Part shown: positions 47,091-58,799 of the stretch, in pieces | Position numbering within the stretch: the first letter of the stretch is position 1 | Layout of the letters: the number at the start of each line of letters is the position of its first letter | Origin: Homalodisca vitripennis | Lineage: Eukaryota > Arthropoda > Insecta > Hemiptera > Cicadellidae | DNA: 64,000 nt | Assembly (NCBI RefSeq): GCF_021130785.1 | Contig: NC_060211.1 | Coordinates: forward strand, 27,265,001-27,329,000 | Direction: 5' to 3' | Translations under genes and position numbers: made by a program | Notes under the pieces: generated by a model | Told to the model about the DNA's origin: nothing | The model's database searches: none | The model's input: the letters and a program-made list of their open reading frames with translations, nothing else

Positions 47091-49529
47091 ACCAGAACTT
47101 ACGTCATTCCTTTCTTGCATTAAATCGTGGAAAACTATAGATTTTTATATTTTACTAACAGTTACTCTCGGTTTCGCACTCAATTTCTTAGGCTTTCCAT
47201 ATTTGTGAGACTTTGGTTCCAGTAAATATTTTCCAGCGCCAATATTAAGTTTTCCTCGTTGCTACAATCAAGAAAAATAGTCAGAAGTTTTATATTCATA
47301 GCCATTGTTTCAGCCTTAGGATATATTGCACCATATTTCATTAGCCCTTGTTTCTCAATCAAGTAAATATGTTAAAAAAAGTGGTTTATTATAGTCATTG
47401 TAGTTTATTTCCGGTCTTAGTATATTTTTTTAGCCATAATTGGATTTTTTCCTGTTTATAAGGAAATATATATAAATACAAAACTGAGAGGCCAACTTTC
47501 GTCAAAAGTTGACTCTTATAATAGTCTTTATATTTATAGTAAATGTTAGATAGTAACTTTGTCTTTGATATATGCATTACAGTACTGATAAAGCACTGCA
47601 TACTTAATATTCGCTCAGATTTACAGTTAAAAGTATTATTTTACTAAGACTTTTAGTCTTTTTTATCTTCATTTTTTCTTACCCGTGCTCAACAGTGGTA
47701 ACAGAAAAGCAGTTTTGTTACTATCGAGTCACTCAATGCTATTAAGATAAATAATTGTAAACAAATTAAAACTATTATTGTGACAAAACAATGCATACAC
47801 TGAGTAGTTGATTTCATTTAACAAGCTCTTCAAATCTATACTAAATAATCGTTTTCCTTTTTATAGTTACATAACTTTTTTCTGTGAACATTTACGAATT
47901 TGTAATAGTTAATAATAAATTCAGGGCGATGACGAATCCTACAAATCAGAGTTTATTATAATCGCTACAGAAATGCTTGAGCTATATTCTATAAATAAAA
48001 AAATAATATTCAATTAATAAAACTATAAATAAACTAATACGACTGTGTTATATGTATACAGATTTTAAAATTTTACTTCGTACTCGAAGTGTATTATTTT
48101 TTAAAATATAATATTGTTCAATCTTTAATAAATGCCAATTTTTTTAGAATTTTAAATCTAAGAGCAAATAAAAATTTCTTAAACAATAATTCTAACTGCA
48201 TTTTCCATTTTTTTTTTAAACATAAACCCCTGTAAATACTAAAATAAACTTTTGTAAGATGGCATAATAGATTAAACTTTACTAGTCTTGGTTCCAAGTA
48301 TGGAATTTATTAGTGAGGCAAATAATGCGGTAGTTACACGTATTTAGGGTGATTTCTACTGTAAATCCATTCTTTGAAACACCGTGTTTTTATAGCGTGT
48401 CCAAGACTTGAGAGCACTATTTTTAACATTTTCGAGGCGAGAAGTTGACGAGCAAACACATAATGTTTTATAAGTTAGAAGGGATGAGACTAAATATGCA
48501 GCATTTACAAAAACACACGTACAGTATTTGTATAAAAGTCCGGAAACTTAGTGGTTTATAAAACTTGCGCGCGATTAGGGTTGGAGACTTAACTACAATT
48601 CTTTTACGCTTACATAATTAATAATCATTCATATAACTCATATTAGTAGCATGTGAAAAATTAATTTTGTGTGTGTATTTTATGTGGTAATTATCTGGGT
48701 TTTTTAAAAATATTTTTTGTATATTTGGAACAAGTTTAGAAAGTAATAGTATATGTTAAAAAAAATGTTATTCAGGAAACCCTCCACTTGTAAATAGTTT
48801 TATTAACCCCTATATGTGTGTTGTATAGATCTATAGTTATGTTATAGATATAAAATTATAATAATATGCATTATATGTATAAACTTTATCGTCACAAGTA
48901 ACTGAAATAAATATAAAAGAATTGTATACCTTCTTACTTGATCAAAACTATAAGTATTTTTAATATTTTTAAGCAACTATAAACAAATCTTTAAAATAAA
49001 GCTATTGTATTTTATTTTTTCATTTTACACTACATTTAACACTTGAATGTGAGGGATTGCAGAACATTACAAAAATACTCACTTTTCAGTATTACGAATT
49101 TGCCCATAAAAGTTTTGAAAATTGGTAGGAATTCTGAATCCACCATCTTAGGTTATTAGATCACCCGTAGGGATTTAAGTTGGGTTACAACCCCTATAAG
49201 ACCGAGTAACCATTTGTTTTGTTTCCTGACTCAATTTCACTAATATGTTCTTATGACATTTAATAATTTTACTAGTTTTATTTCAATAATAAATTTATGA
49301 GAAATTGTTAAGAAATTGTGTTGATACATGATAATCGAAGAAGACGCTTCATATACCAGCTAGCTGCAGGTCTAAAATCACGACATCACTACGGCACCAG
49401 AAAGACCTTACAATATACAATGCCTGGAAGGAGATGCTTTTTAGCCGACGTAAACCGAGTAAACAAACAATACGTATTCTCCGTAATTGGAGTTCTCAGA
49501 ACGATCGACTTGAAATAAAAATAAATAAA
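47091..49529. other. AT-rich intergenic sequence
   Basis: 2.4 kb with no supported gene, RNA or repeat; several 60-70 codon chance frames. Confidence 0.5.
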
Positions 49530-50960
49530 ATGCTGCTGTAACAAGGACAACAGTTAACCTGAAGGCATATCGTAATAAGGGTTCAGGAAATTGCAGGCAA
49601 AGCTTATCTCTTTTACATCTCTTTATGCCTCTAAAGAGGTTCAAGCAATCCTTTTGTTTCTTCTTGCTCTTTATGAATTCAATTTGAAAGTAAAGTAATA
49701 ATAAATAACACAATTATAACTTTTGCAGGCAATGGTGCAAATCCAATGAAAAGTAGTGTACAAACGAAAAAAACTGAATAATGTTTTCTACGACTTACTA
49801 AACTAAGTTATAGTAATTACAAATACTATAGCTGTTCAATAGCCAAATAATGTACTATATAAACATATATAAGAACTTTAAGTACAAAGTGTACTCAGGC
49901 TCATATAAATTTATTATTTGCATTCTTATAGAGCGTAGGAATAATATATTGTACAATACTACAGACAAAATTACATTTGAAACTGCAACTGTATGCGTAC
50001 AATTCAGTGGAACTTTTATTAAGTACTAGCTGTTTCCCGCGGCTTCGCACGCTTTTGGTAATCTTTGTCCGTGTATTGCTTTGGCTTCAAATAGTGTTTG
50101 GCTATTTAATATACGTCACCGTCTAGTAATTGCAGTTTATAATATGCAGGCGCTTGGATAGCTTGTATATTTTCCAGCGCAGCCTGGTGGTGAGTTACAT
50201 CAATGGCCATAGCATATAAACCTTCTACGTGGAAAAATACAAATAAATACATATTTTCATAGTGATCAGTCCAATAGTTTCTGAGTCTATAAAGGACAAA
50301 CATACAAACATTCATTTTTATATATATAGATATATATATATATATAGATTCAGCAAATTACCTATATAACAAAATCCAAAATGCTATGTTTGAGCTCCGA
50401 GTATCCCAAGATTAACTAAAAATTTGATTCTTTTACTGAAATTAAAATGAAATTTGAACCGTATTTCAATATTTATGAGACATAAAATATAGGAAAATAA
50501 TAACAACAGACGTTAAACCCAAGAGCAGTAATGTATTTGAACATATCTGATATGACCTAAAGAGAATATTTACATATATATTGAAAGAGTTTACAGCAGT
50601 TATGTGCTCCTGGACTGACAGAGTTTACGTGGCTGTATAATCTAGCTGTGTATTTACATTTTAAACACAACCTGACGGCCACTCTGCTCTATTTATAACC
50701 TATGAATTGTTTACACTCTTTCACGGAAGAAGACGGTTCACTGTCTTTATATTAGAAAATCACTACACTTGGGTTATACTGACATGGTCTACTCTTAACC
50801 AGCATGTTTCTAATGTGAATAAAGATGTTGGAAATAAGGTTAGGTTCTGTTCTCAGCCTTTACTCTAGGATCACGTCAGTGTTTCTGCCTTCAGAGAGAA
50901 AATTTGTAAACTGTCGCAAATTTTTACTCATTAATAGCTCATTATACAGTGTTAATTTAT
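49530..50960 (+). repeat. Duplicated block R12, right copy (interrupted)
   Basis: CGTAATAAGGGTTCAGGAAA, CATCTCTTTATGCCTCTAAA, GAGGTTCAAGCAATCCTTTT, GGCAATGGTGCAAATCCAAT, ATTTATGAGACATAAAATAT, TATGTGCTCCTGGACTGACA, GAGTTTACGTGGCTGTATAA and AGGATCACGTCAGTGTTTCT follow the same order as 29,955-31,090. Confidence 0.85.
50024..50348 (+). mobile_element. RTE-like short interspersed element
   Basis: Starts TACTAGCTGTTTCCCGCGGC TTCGCACGC and ends ACAAACATACAAACATTCAT followed by a (TA)n-rich tail. Internal block CAAATAGTGTTTGGCTATTT also occurs at 2,510. It interrupts duplicated block R12 at a place where the left copy has none. The head motif and simple-repeat tail fit the non-autonomous short elements linked to RTE-type non-LTR retrotransposons in insects, stated from general knowledge. 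The 69-codon minus-strand frame inside is not a gene. Confidence 0.75.
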
Positions 50961-51894
50961 CAGGTTTTATAAAAATATATACGCTTATTAAACACTGGGA
51001 GGTTTAAAAGTACTTAAACCTTCAAATAAATAATTTGCACGAAATTAATATTATTCAAAAATTTGAAATTGAGGTATACGAGCTACAAAGTAAGTATCAA
51101 ACTTTAATGGACTAAACCACATCGTAATCAATAAAGCCGGATATTATCTGCTACTTGAAATCTACCGAGATCTCAGTTTAGCGTTTTAAATTAAATTATT
51201 AACAGTTTTTTATACATTACACACTAAAACCCATATACTGTTCAGTGACAAAATAAAATCAGTAACACTACGTTTCGAGATCTATAATCCTGAGATCTGA
51301 TTTCTTCTTTAGGTGAATGACTAAACTAATACATAACTACAACCCAGGTTAAAGTAAACAAAACATGCCAGATCATTGTAATACGCATAAGCGCACAATG
51401 TCAGGGAAATAGCTATTGCTCCCTTCCTTACTTACACACAGTTCCATTCTGAAAGGAATACAATTCGTGGTTTACTATGTTGTTATTTTTGCTACAGCCA
51501 AATTATTTCAGTCTACTATTTAAAGATTAACACTTTTTATTTTTATGTCCTTTGCAAAATTTGGCAACTAATTACTGAAAGACTGTAAGCTCCAGAATTA
51601 ACACTATACGACTTATCGAACAGTCCAAAATCGATTTTTTTTTTTTATTTTACTCCAATAAGTGTAAAGGTTACTCTCAACGTTTTTCTGAAATATCCAT
51701 GAACATAATAATTGCACAGAAAACTTAGTCTTTTTTAACCACCTGTCAATCAATTTACTACATGCTTCTTCAGATGTACACCCGCAGCTGTTTTTCCTAA
51801 CATTGATTATACAATAAATTATTCTACGTATTATTAGCATTATCATTATTTTTGAATGGTACTTCTGCCATTGGCATAATACTCATACACTAAT
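50961..51894. other. AT-rich sequence, nothing recognised
   Basis: No feature supported. Confidence 0.45.
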
Positions 51895-52220
51895 ATACAG
51901 TACGGCTGCTAGAGTAGGCCGCACCGAAATAGTCCGATGGTAGCTGTTACGTTTCAAACCCCCCTCCCCCTACCAGCAACATCCGCACCCAACACTGTTG
52001 CCAGTTTTACCTGTATGAAAAATTGCTGATCCGTCTTAACATCAGGGAGCATTTTGTGGTATGCATCGACATGGCAACACCGCCTTAAATGTTATCGGAC
52101 AATGTTGGTGCGTGCTGCTCAAATATAATCATCTAACTACTATTAAACCATATGTGGATGCATTTCATGCTACAGTTAACGGATGTGGCCTTAGCGAACT
52201 AGCTGATCCAGCTCACTGAT
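51895..52220. other. Mixed-composition island of unknown origin
   Basis: More GC-rich than its flanks (GGCTGCTAGAGTAGGCCGCA, CCCCTCCCCCTACCAGCAAC, CATCGACATGGCAACACCGC). No frame or domain recognised. It lies near where the left duplicate carries the mariner-like insertion, but is unrelated in sequence. Confidence 0.4.
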
Positions 52221-52299
52221 ATAAACGTAAAAAACTATTTAAATACTTATGCAATACTTTAAGCGAGATGAGTTCATTCCTAACTGAATTTCCGTTTTT

Positions 52300-52510
52300 T
52301 TTTTTTTATTACTATAGGACTAAGCTTCGCTACGGTTACATTTTCCATATGCTCATATTTAAACCTTCTTAACAATTTTATTAAATCATGTTTAGGTTAG
52401 TTAATCCAAGTTTGTGAAAATTGGCAGTTATATGTTTAAAATATTATTGTTACTATCCTGAAAAGGAACTAAGAATAGTTACAAATTGTATGTCATTAAT
52501 ATTTTGAATG
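52300..52510 (+). repeat. Duplicated block R13, right copy
   Basis: TACATTTTCCATATGCTCAT, AACCTTCTTAACAATTTTAT and ACTATCCTGAAAAGGAACTA parallel 32,640-32,880. Confidence 0.6.
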
Positions 52511-52589
52511 TTAATGTATTTCTTTATATTTTCAAAAGAGAATTGTTATTTTAGCGTTTAAATTAAATGGGACAATTTAATTCTACATG

Positions 52590-52770
52590 TTAAACGAAAC
52601 AACAAAGCTGTCTCTGCTTCACTTTCTCTACAACGCTAAGAGGCTAAACGTATAATAGAAGGGCTTAAGAAGAAAGAGCTTTAATGTGAAAGTTAAGAAC
52701 TAGCTTGTAAAGCTAATCGCCTTTGTTCCCTCAATGATTTTAATTCCTCCTTTCATCTGAATTTATTTAA
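52590..52770 (-). repeat. Repeat R5, reverse partner of 5.9 kb
   Basis: AACAACAAAGCTGTCTCTGC, TTCACTTTCTCTACAACGCT, AAGAAGAAAGAGCTTTAATG and TTTTAATTCCTCCTTTCA are the reverse complement of 5,925-6,095. Confidence 0.78.
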
Positions 52771-53399
52771 TTTTGCTGCCGAGGAAAACACGTGCAGTAT
52801 AATTAAATATCATTAGCATTTCAATTATTATATTGTCTCTACATAAGTTTGTGACTTCGTGGTTTTATAATTCTGGAAAGATCTGTTTTGTCTCTATACA
52901 TAAAAGGGAAATATTTCACTCACCCGTTCATCACTAAATTCTTCAGCTTCACGATAGCTTAGAAACTTTAAATTGGAACACTTAAATCTCATAAATTAAA
53001 GAGAAAAAAAGGATTTCCAATTAGGTAACACATCCATATGCAATAAAATAGGGGTTTTAATTTTTTTTTTATTTCCCGATGTCGGGAAAAATTAAATTTT
53101 GCATATACCTAATAATCTCACAATACAAATTCATTAAAGAAAACCGCCTATTTCCAACCCTTAGAAGGCCTATATTAGCTTTCGATGCCCCTGAAAGATA
53201 AAATACACGCTAATCTATGTCCTTCCAAAAAAAAATAAATGTTATTTTAATCAATCATCTATAGGGTTGAAATTGAGTTCTAACGGAAGTAGATTGAAAT
53301 TGGCATTTTCACCAAAGCAGTTTCCGAGAAGTGTATATACTCATATACGTAAAATAAAATCATAATTTCTAGATTAGGGCAAATCAAACTCTCATGTGG
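52771..53399. other. AT-rich sequence, nothing recognised
   Basis: No feature supported. Confidence 0.45.
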
Positions 53400-54120
53400 C
53401 CATAAATCATAAGTGCTCGTACACGCACAAAACTGAAATACGAGGCAGTTCCAAGTTTGTTGAGACTCTAATCCTCTTACCCATGAGTACTGAAATAATA
53501 TATGCCGGATATAAGCCTGCTACCACTTGAAAAATATTATAGAGCTCCATCTCATTATTTTGTGCTTTCTCTGAAAAGGATTCGGACTTCGATTCGAAAA
53601 TTGCTTATGAAGCCCCAAGTAACTGCTATTTATGAAATAAATTTTTTAAAGAATAGAATCTGTCATAAATAAAATATGATACGTGCAACATAATAAAAGC
53701 ATTTCAATTAATTTTAGGATCAGTTGAAATAATACGAGGAAAAACGGTACAAATATATTATGTTAAAACATTAAACTTTTATGATTATGATTTGCTAGTG
53801 TACTTACATATTGACGTATGAAATAGATTCCATTTAAGAAACATATTTCATTCAAAAGTGTTGAAAATATTTACATATATACTCGTAAAGAGTATACACT
53901 CTCAAGTGAGTTAATTATAAACGGGTTAGACAGACAACTGTGATCTCAGGCAGGATACGTCGCAGGATAAATCTGACATAACGGCTTAAATGTATATTAA
54001 ACAACACAATACAGCACCGGGGTGAGCTCGCTTAGCGTAAACATTGAATACCGCCGTAAGCCCTCAAAGTTTACGTTGTTCACCTCTTGGTTTATGCACA
54101 ACAGAATACTAACATAAATA
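53400..54120 (+). repeat. Duplicated block R3-long, right copy
   Basis: TAAGTGCTCGTACACGCACA, GGACTTCGATTCGAAAATTG, CTTATGAAGCC, CTCAAGTGAGTTAATTATAA, ACGGGTTAGACAGACAACTG, AACAACACAATACAGCACCG and GCGTAAACATTGAATACCGC match 33,700-34,440. Confidence 0.85.
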
Positions 54121-54216
54121 TTCTGGATCCGCTAACAGTTTCGGGTATTCTCATTTTAACTGTATTCTCTAATGTTTTACATACAAGCAACCAACATTTT
54201 ACAAACCAAAGTTTAC

Positions 54217-54355
54217 AGAGAGGTTCAATATACTTTTGCCGACCTGGATGAACATTCTTGAGAGTGCATTCTTTCTACAAAAGCTACAGAGAGGTTCAAT
54301 ATTCTTTTGCCGACCTAGATGAACATTCTTGAGAGTGCATTCTTTCTACAAAAGC
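54217..54355 (+). repeat. Recent two-copy tandem duplication, 69-bp unit
   Basis: ACAGAGAGGTTCAATATACT...CTACAAAAGCT at 54,217-54,285 is repeated directly at 54,286-54,354 with only a couple of differences (TATACTTT/TATTCTTT, CTGGATG/CTAGATG). Confidence 0.95.
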
Positions 54356-55384
54356 TATATTCTATATTCCTCCTTCATTATAGATCCTCAAATGAATAAT
54401 TTTTATCACCGTATACAAAGATAGTTTAAAATTAGTCTTGTAGCTAATTATATGAGCTCTTATATATAGTTGGTCTTGTTTGTACGACTGCATTGACATG
54501 GTCAATATGGCACTTCATTTGGCAAAATACGTCGGTAAATATTGATTTTGTTGCAAACAACTTACGTTCAAATGAAAGATCACGTATTTTACACTGTCAG
54601 TTGTTTAATATGCTGGTTGCCCATATTATATTTTCTGTGTTGTGTGTGAAACGCTGTAATAAAAAGCTGTATTTTTTCTTCTGACTGTATTTGGAAAACC
54701 TTAACTAGAGTTATAACAATACGCTATAGTTGAAAAAATTTGTACTTTATGATGTTGTAAATTTTCAGTAGATCTAATGAAAATGCAGAGAGGTTAGCGT
54801 ATGTAGCAGCTGTTAGTATGGCTACAGTGTTTGTGGTTGCAAAATTACATCAAGTCCGCTCACAGAGCTCTCTCGATTACAGTTGGTTACTTACCCGTTG
54901 GATTAGCTTGTGGTTCCAGTCCCATTGTCCCGAATATGTACTAGACTATAGCGTCCTATGTTATTGAATAAACTTGATCACTATTTTATCAAAAATATAA
55001 ATCTAACTTTATACTTACGAACTTATACATAATAGCTTCAGGCCAAATACTGTGTTTGTTTTTAAATTTATGGCAGTATTTTCACCTTGAAGTAATACAT
55101 AAAACCATGAATAAACATCATTAATAAATTATTCTGTTTTTACGTAAAATTTCCACGTACGTTGACTTTTGAAGGGATCTATCTGAAAATGGATGATGGG
55201 AAATCCTATCGGCAAAGAGAACTTTAACTGAGTTTGGCCGGCGGGGACTTTCATGAGAAGAAATTTCCAAAATCTGCTTGGCAGAATACGGCAAATATGG
55301 AATAGTTAGATTTGTAAATTATGTAACAGTTCGGCAAAAATTAAGTACCGATAAGCAAAGTTTAAAATATATCATTATTTTATA
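54356..55384. other. AT-rich sequence, nothing recognised
   Basis: No feature supported. Confidence 0.45.
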
Positions 55385-55495
55385 TGAAGCAACATCGGTT
55401 TCGATGAAGTTGCATTTAATTCCATGAGATTTGTCTGAGCGTTACCAAACGTTTATAAATTGGTCAATGGGTAAGCATAATTAAACGAGAACGTT
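55385..55495 (-). repeat. Dispersed repeat family R2, partial reverse copy
   Basis: GAAGCAACATCGGTTTCGAT, TTAATTCCATGAGATTTGTC, TGAGCGTTACCAAACGTTTA and TAAACGAGAACG align with the right part of 36,655-36,905. Confidence 0.5.
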
Positions 55496-56383
55496 TTAGA
55501 ATAAGTAAATTTGTAAACTAACTTAGTTTATAATCATATGACATTTTAACATGCAACATATCATCACATGTAGCCTTTTTTCCACACTATATATGTAAGA
55601 AGATTTTATATGAAGGCTTTCAACTATGGAGAACTTTATGTCTAAATATATGAGAACAAATTCCATGATGGTACAAATTCCATCATGGTTTATGGCTGAC
55701 CGTCTTTGAAGGCTCAGTAACCATAAACTAGAATCTTTTACTCTTAGTAGCTTAGTCTAATTTTCCTTTATCTACCGGAAGGATGTAAACATTTATTTTC
55801 TATATGATTGCCTGTATGTCTAACTGTATATCAAGAATGGAATTATTTGAATATGAGTATTATATCTTTATAATGACACATCCTCATAAAACTACGTCTA
55901 AAAATGAGGTTGTAAAACTCCACGTGGTTTAACATTGTTCTTATGGAACTAAAACCAAGATGGCCTCCATTATTACTGGCTCTTAGGTAGGCAAAATCTA
56001 TGAGTACTTTGATACGAGGTAACAAAGCGTGGCTAAAGTAATCTGCAAAGTTAGTTATAACTTTGACCATAACTCAGTCGTAAATTGCGTTTACTTTCTT
56101 GACACTTTAATCAGATCGTCTCACGGTGGATAGTAGATTATAAAATAAATGTGAGTTCCGTAATTATTTTAGATATTTAAGCAGTTGTTACCAGGTTTAC
56201 ACGACATTAATATTACGATGGGAGAGTGCAAAGTGTAGGAACTAACCTTCACTTCCGAATGAAGGCGTCAAAGCTAGTCAATTATAAATATCAAAATTAC
56301 GATATTAGAATTTGATATAATTATTGATTATTTATTTGTCTAATTATATTTATAAAAGATTTGGAAAAAAGGTTGGTAATATA
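55496..56383. other. Intergenic sequence, nothing recognised
   Basis: No feature supported; the minus frame 56,070-55,843 shows no motif. Confidence 0.45.
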
Positions 56384-57425
56384 CTGGCCGCCAATTTCTA
56401 CTCCAACTTCTCTGTGCGCCTATTAAACTCTTGTGTTGACACACTTAGTGCTTTTGTCTTAGTAATGACATTGTCCGTCCCTAATAGCTCACATAACGTT
56501 CCTTTGTTACATCTTTATATGGTTATCCTCTTGAGTCACGGTGTATTACACTCTTACTGAATATAGTGAACTTATTTTGGTTTCAGGACTATTGATTTGA
56601 TTAACTGATGTAATATTAAACTGCGTGTGCAAACACAAAATGGTAACTTTTGTCTTAATAATAATATTGTCCGTCCCTAATAGCTCACATAAAGTTCCTT
56701 TGTCACATCTTTACATGGTTATCCTCTTGAGTCACATGTATTACACTCTTACTGAATATAGTGAACTTATTTTGGTTTCAGGACTATTGATTTGATTAAC
56801 TGATGTAATATTAAACTGCGTGTGCAAACACAAAATGGTAACTTCTGTCTTAATAATAATATTCTCCGTCCCTAATAGCTCACATAAAGTTCCTTTGTCA
56901 CAACTTTACATGGTTATCCTCTTGAGTCACATGTATTACACTCTTACCGAATATAGTGAACTTATTTTGGTTTCAGGACTATTGATTTGATTAACTGGTG
57001 TAATATTACACTGCGTGTGCAAACACAAAATGGTAACTTTTGTCTTAATAATAATATTGTCCGTCCCTAATAGCTCAAATAAAGTTCCATTGTTACACCT
57101 TTACATTGTTGTGCTCTTGAGTAAAATGTATTACACTCTTACTGAAGAGTGTGAATTAACCTTTGTTGCAGAAGTATTACTGCGATTAGCTAACTAATAT
57201 AATATTATACTGCATGTGCAAAGACAACATGATAATATCCTGGCCACCACTTCTACTTGAACTGCTCTGTGCGCCTATTAAACTCTTGTGTTGACACACA
57301 CTTAGTGCTATTGTCTTAGTAATGACATTGTCCGTATGTAATAGCTCGGATGACGTTCCTTTGTTACCTCTTCACCCCTTATTAACTTATACGTAATAGG
57401 TAAAATATATTATACTTTTACTAAT
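56384..57425 (+). repeat. 195-bp tandem array, four core units with matching ends
   Basis: TTGTCCGTCCCTAATAGCTC recurs at 56,471, 56,667, 56,862 (one change) and 57,057, so the period is 195-196 bp. A degenerate unit follows at 57,328. Each unit includes GGTTATCCTCTTGAGTCAC, ATTACACTCTTACTGAATAT, GGTTTCAGGACTATTGATTT and CTGCGTGTGCAAACACAAAA. The outermost units share an extra segment of about 75 bp that inner units lack (CTGTGCGCCTATTAAACTCT with TTGTGTTGACACAC). The hydrophobic open frames here (60-78 codons) differ between units and are incidental. Confidence 0.93.
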
Positions 57426-57590
57426 GGAGAGTAAAATAATATTGTTTCAAAAATTCTGAAAAACTGGTATGAGCGAAAACTGCAAGCTTTTGATATTGTG
57501 AGTTATTGGAAGTAAAAGCATAGAATATTGTGCCAGAAAATGTTCGATTGTTTATGAACTCTACATTTGTTATTTTAAATGTACTATGTA

Positions 57591-58520
57591 CAGGGTTGTC
57601 AGTATGGAATGGTGCAGTTTCAGTAATTCGTAGGAAGAAATTAGGTAAATTTCTAGATGTTATATTGGTATCTCTGAAAGCCTCTTACCCAAAAGTTTGT
57701 TTATAATCTGTTCTAACCTCAAAATCAGTTCATGTATTGTTGTTGCGTTGAGTTTAGTCAGTTTCTAAATTATGGGATAAGGATAACGCAAAGTGTGGTT
57801 TATTGTTAGCTGAATTAAAACCGAATTTTAGTTCCGACGTGAATTTGGAAGAGATTAACCGCACAAAAATAACACAACACGTTGGTTTAAACAATTCAAA
57901 GAAACTGGACCAGTTATCAATCGAAAGGAAATAGAAATAAACCGGCAGACCAGGTGTACGAGGCGGAACTGTGAACTAATTAAACAATCGGCAATTAAAG
58001 TCCTGGGAAGTCCATCCCTCGTCGAAGTGTTGAATTAGGTATTCCAAAACAATATTTCACAAAGTTTTACATAAGAACTCAAATTACACGCTTATAAAAT
58101 CCAGATACTGCAGGAATTGAAACCCAATGATTGTGTAAACTGTTACAATTTTGCTGTTCAAATTTTGGACAGAATAAGTGAAAAGGAATCATTTTTAGAT
58201 GATCTAAATTTTACAGACGAAAGTACTTCCCATATGAATGGATTGAAATTGGTTTATAGACATAATTCTTGAATATGGGGCCCTGAAAACTCATAGGTAC
58301 TATTTGGGAAACAACATGATTCGCCTAATTAATGTTTTTTGTGGTGTGACGAAAAATCGCGTAATAGGGCCTTTCTTCTTAACTGAAAAAAAACAATTAA
58401 TGGAGTTGTGTATCTTGTATGTTAACCAGTTATTGCTTTCCTCAGCTAGATTTACTCGAAAACATTCATCAACTTCATTTCCAAAATGATGGTGCTTCCT
58501 GTTATTGAAATTTAATATAC
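57591..58520 (+). mobile_element. Old mariner-like element relic
   Basis: A possible left end at TA plus CAGGGTTGTCAGTATGGAAT (from about 57,590) precedes a heavily mutated transposase. No right terminal repeat was found. Compared with the element at 31.9 kb this is much older. Confidence 0.6.
57840..58510 (+). pseudogene. Mariner-like transposase pseudogene, heavily decayed
   Basis: Read across several frames, the region keeps family pieces in order. PSRRSVELGIPK appears at about 58,010-58,045. LQELKPND, then FAVQILDRISEKESFLDDLN, lead into FTDESTSHMNG around 58,110-58,250, where TDES corresponds to the first catalytic Asp motif. Further on come VYRHNS and IWGPENS. Near 58,470-58,500 a HFQNDGAS-like piece (in another frame) corresponds to the second Asp motif. 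Stops and frameshifts are numerous, and the C-terminal third is not recognisable. Same broad family as the transposase at 20.2 kb (FSDECSFMLNGSVNRHN there). Confidence 0.78.
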
Positions 58521-58609
58521 AACATCTACAGAGTAGTGGTGATAATAGCTGAGTGAGATAACACATATCAAGGGATATACGCATTACACACCAGAGTTAT
58601 AGAATAGAA

Positions 58610-58735
58610 CTTTAAGTAAGGAGATTAAAATATTGCTCTCCGTGGGAGACCGGACTGTGAAACAAACACTTCGATTCCCCAAGCTACATTTTAACCACGC
58701 TTAACCAATTTTAGCGCTTTAACGCTGTCAATTTA
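58610..58735 (+). repeat. Repeat R7, copy 3
   Basis: TGCTCTCCGTGGGAGACCGG, ACAAACACTTCGATTCCCCA and AAGCTACATTTTAACCACGC parallel the right half of 40,490-40,695. Confidence 0.6.
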
Positions 58736-58799
58736 TGCAGTTTCACTGCTTCCCATCATTTTATACCGTTATTTAGTTTCGTTTTTTATTATAGTATAT

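Noticed and set aside
49318..49518. Small plus-strand gene (66 codons)
   Set aside because: Basic, low-information sequence with no partner in the left duplicate and no motif.
56324..57197. Hydrophobic small-protein genes in the 195-bp array
   Set aside because: Frames differ between near-identical units and are broken by small indels, so coding is not conserved.
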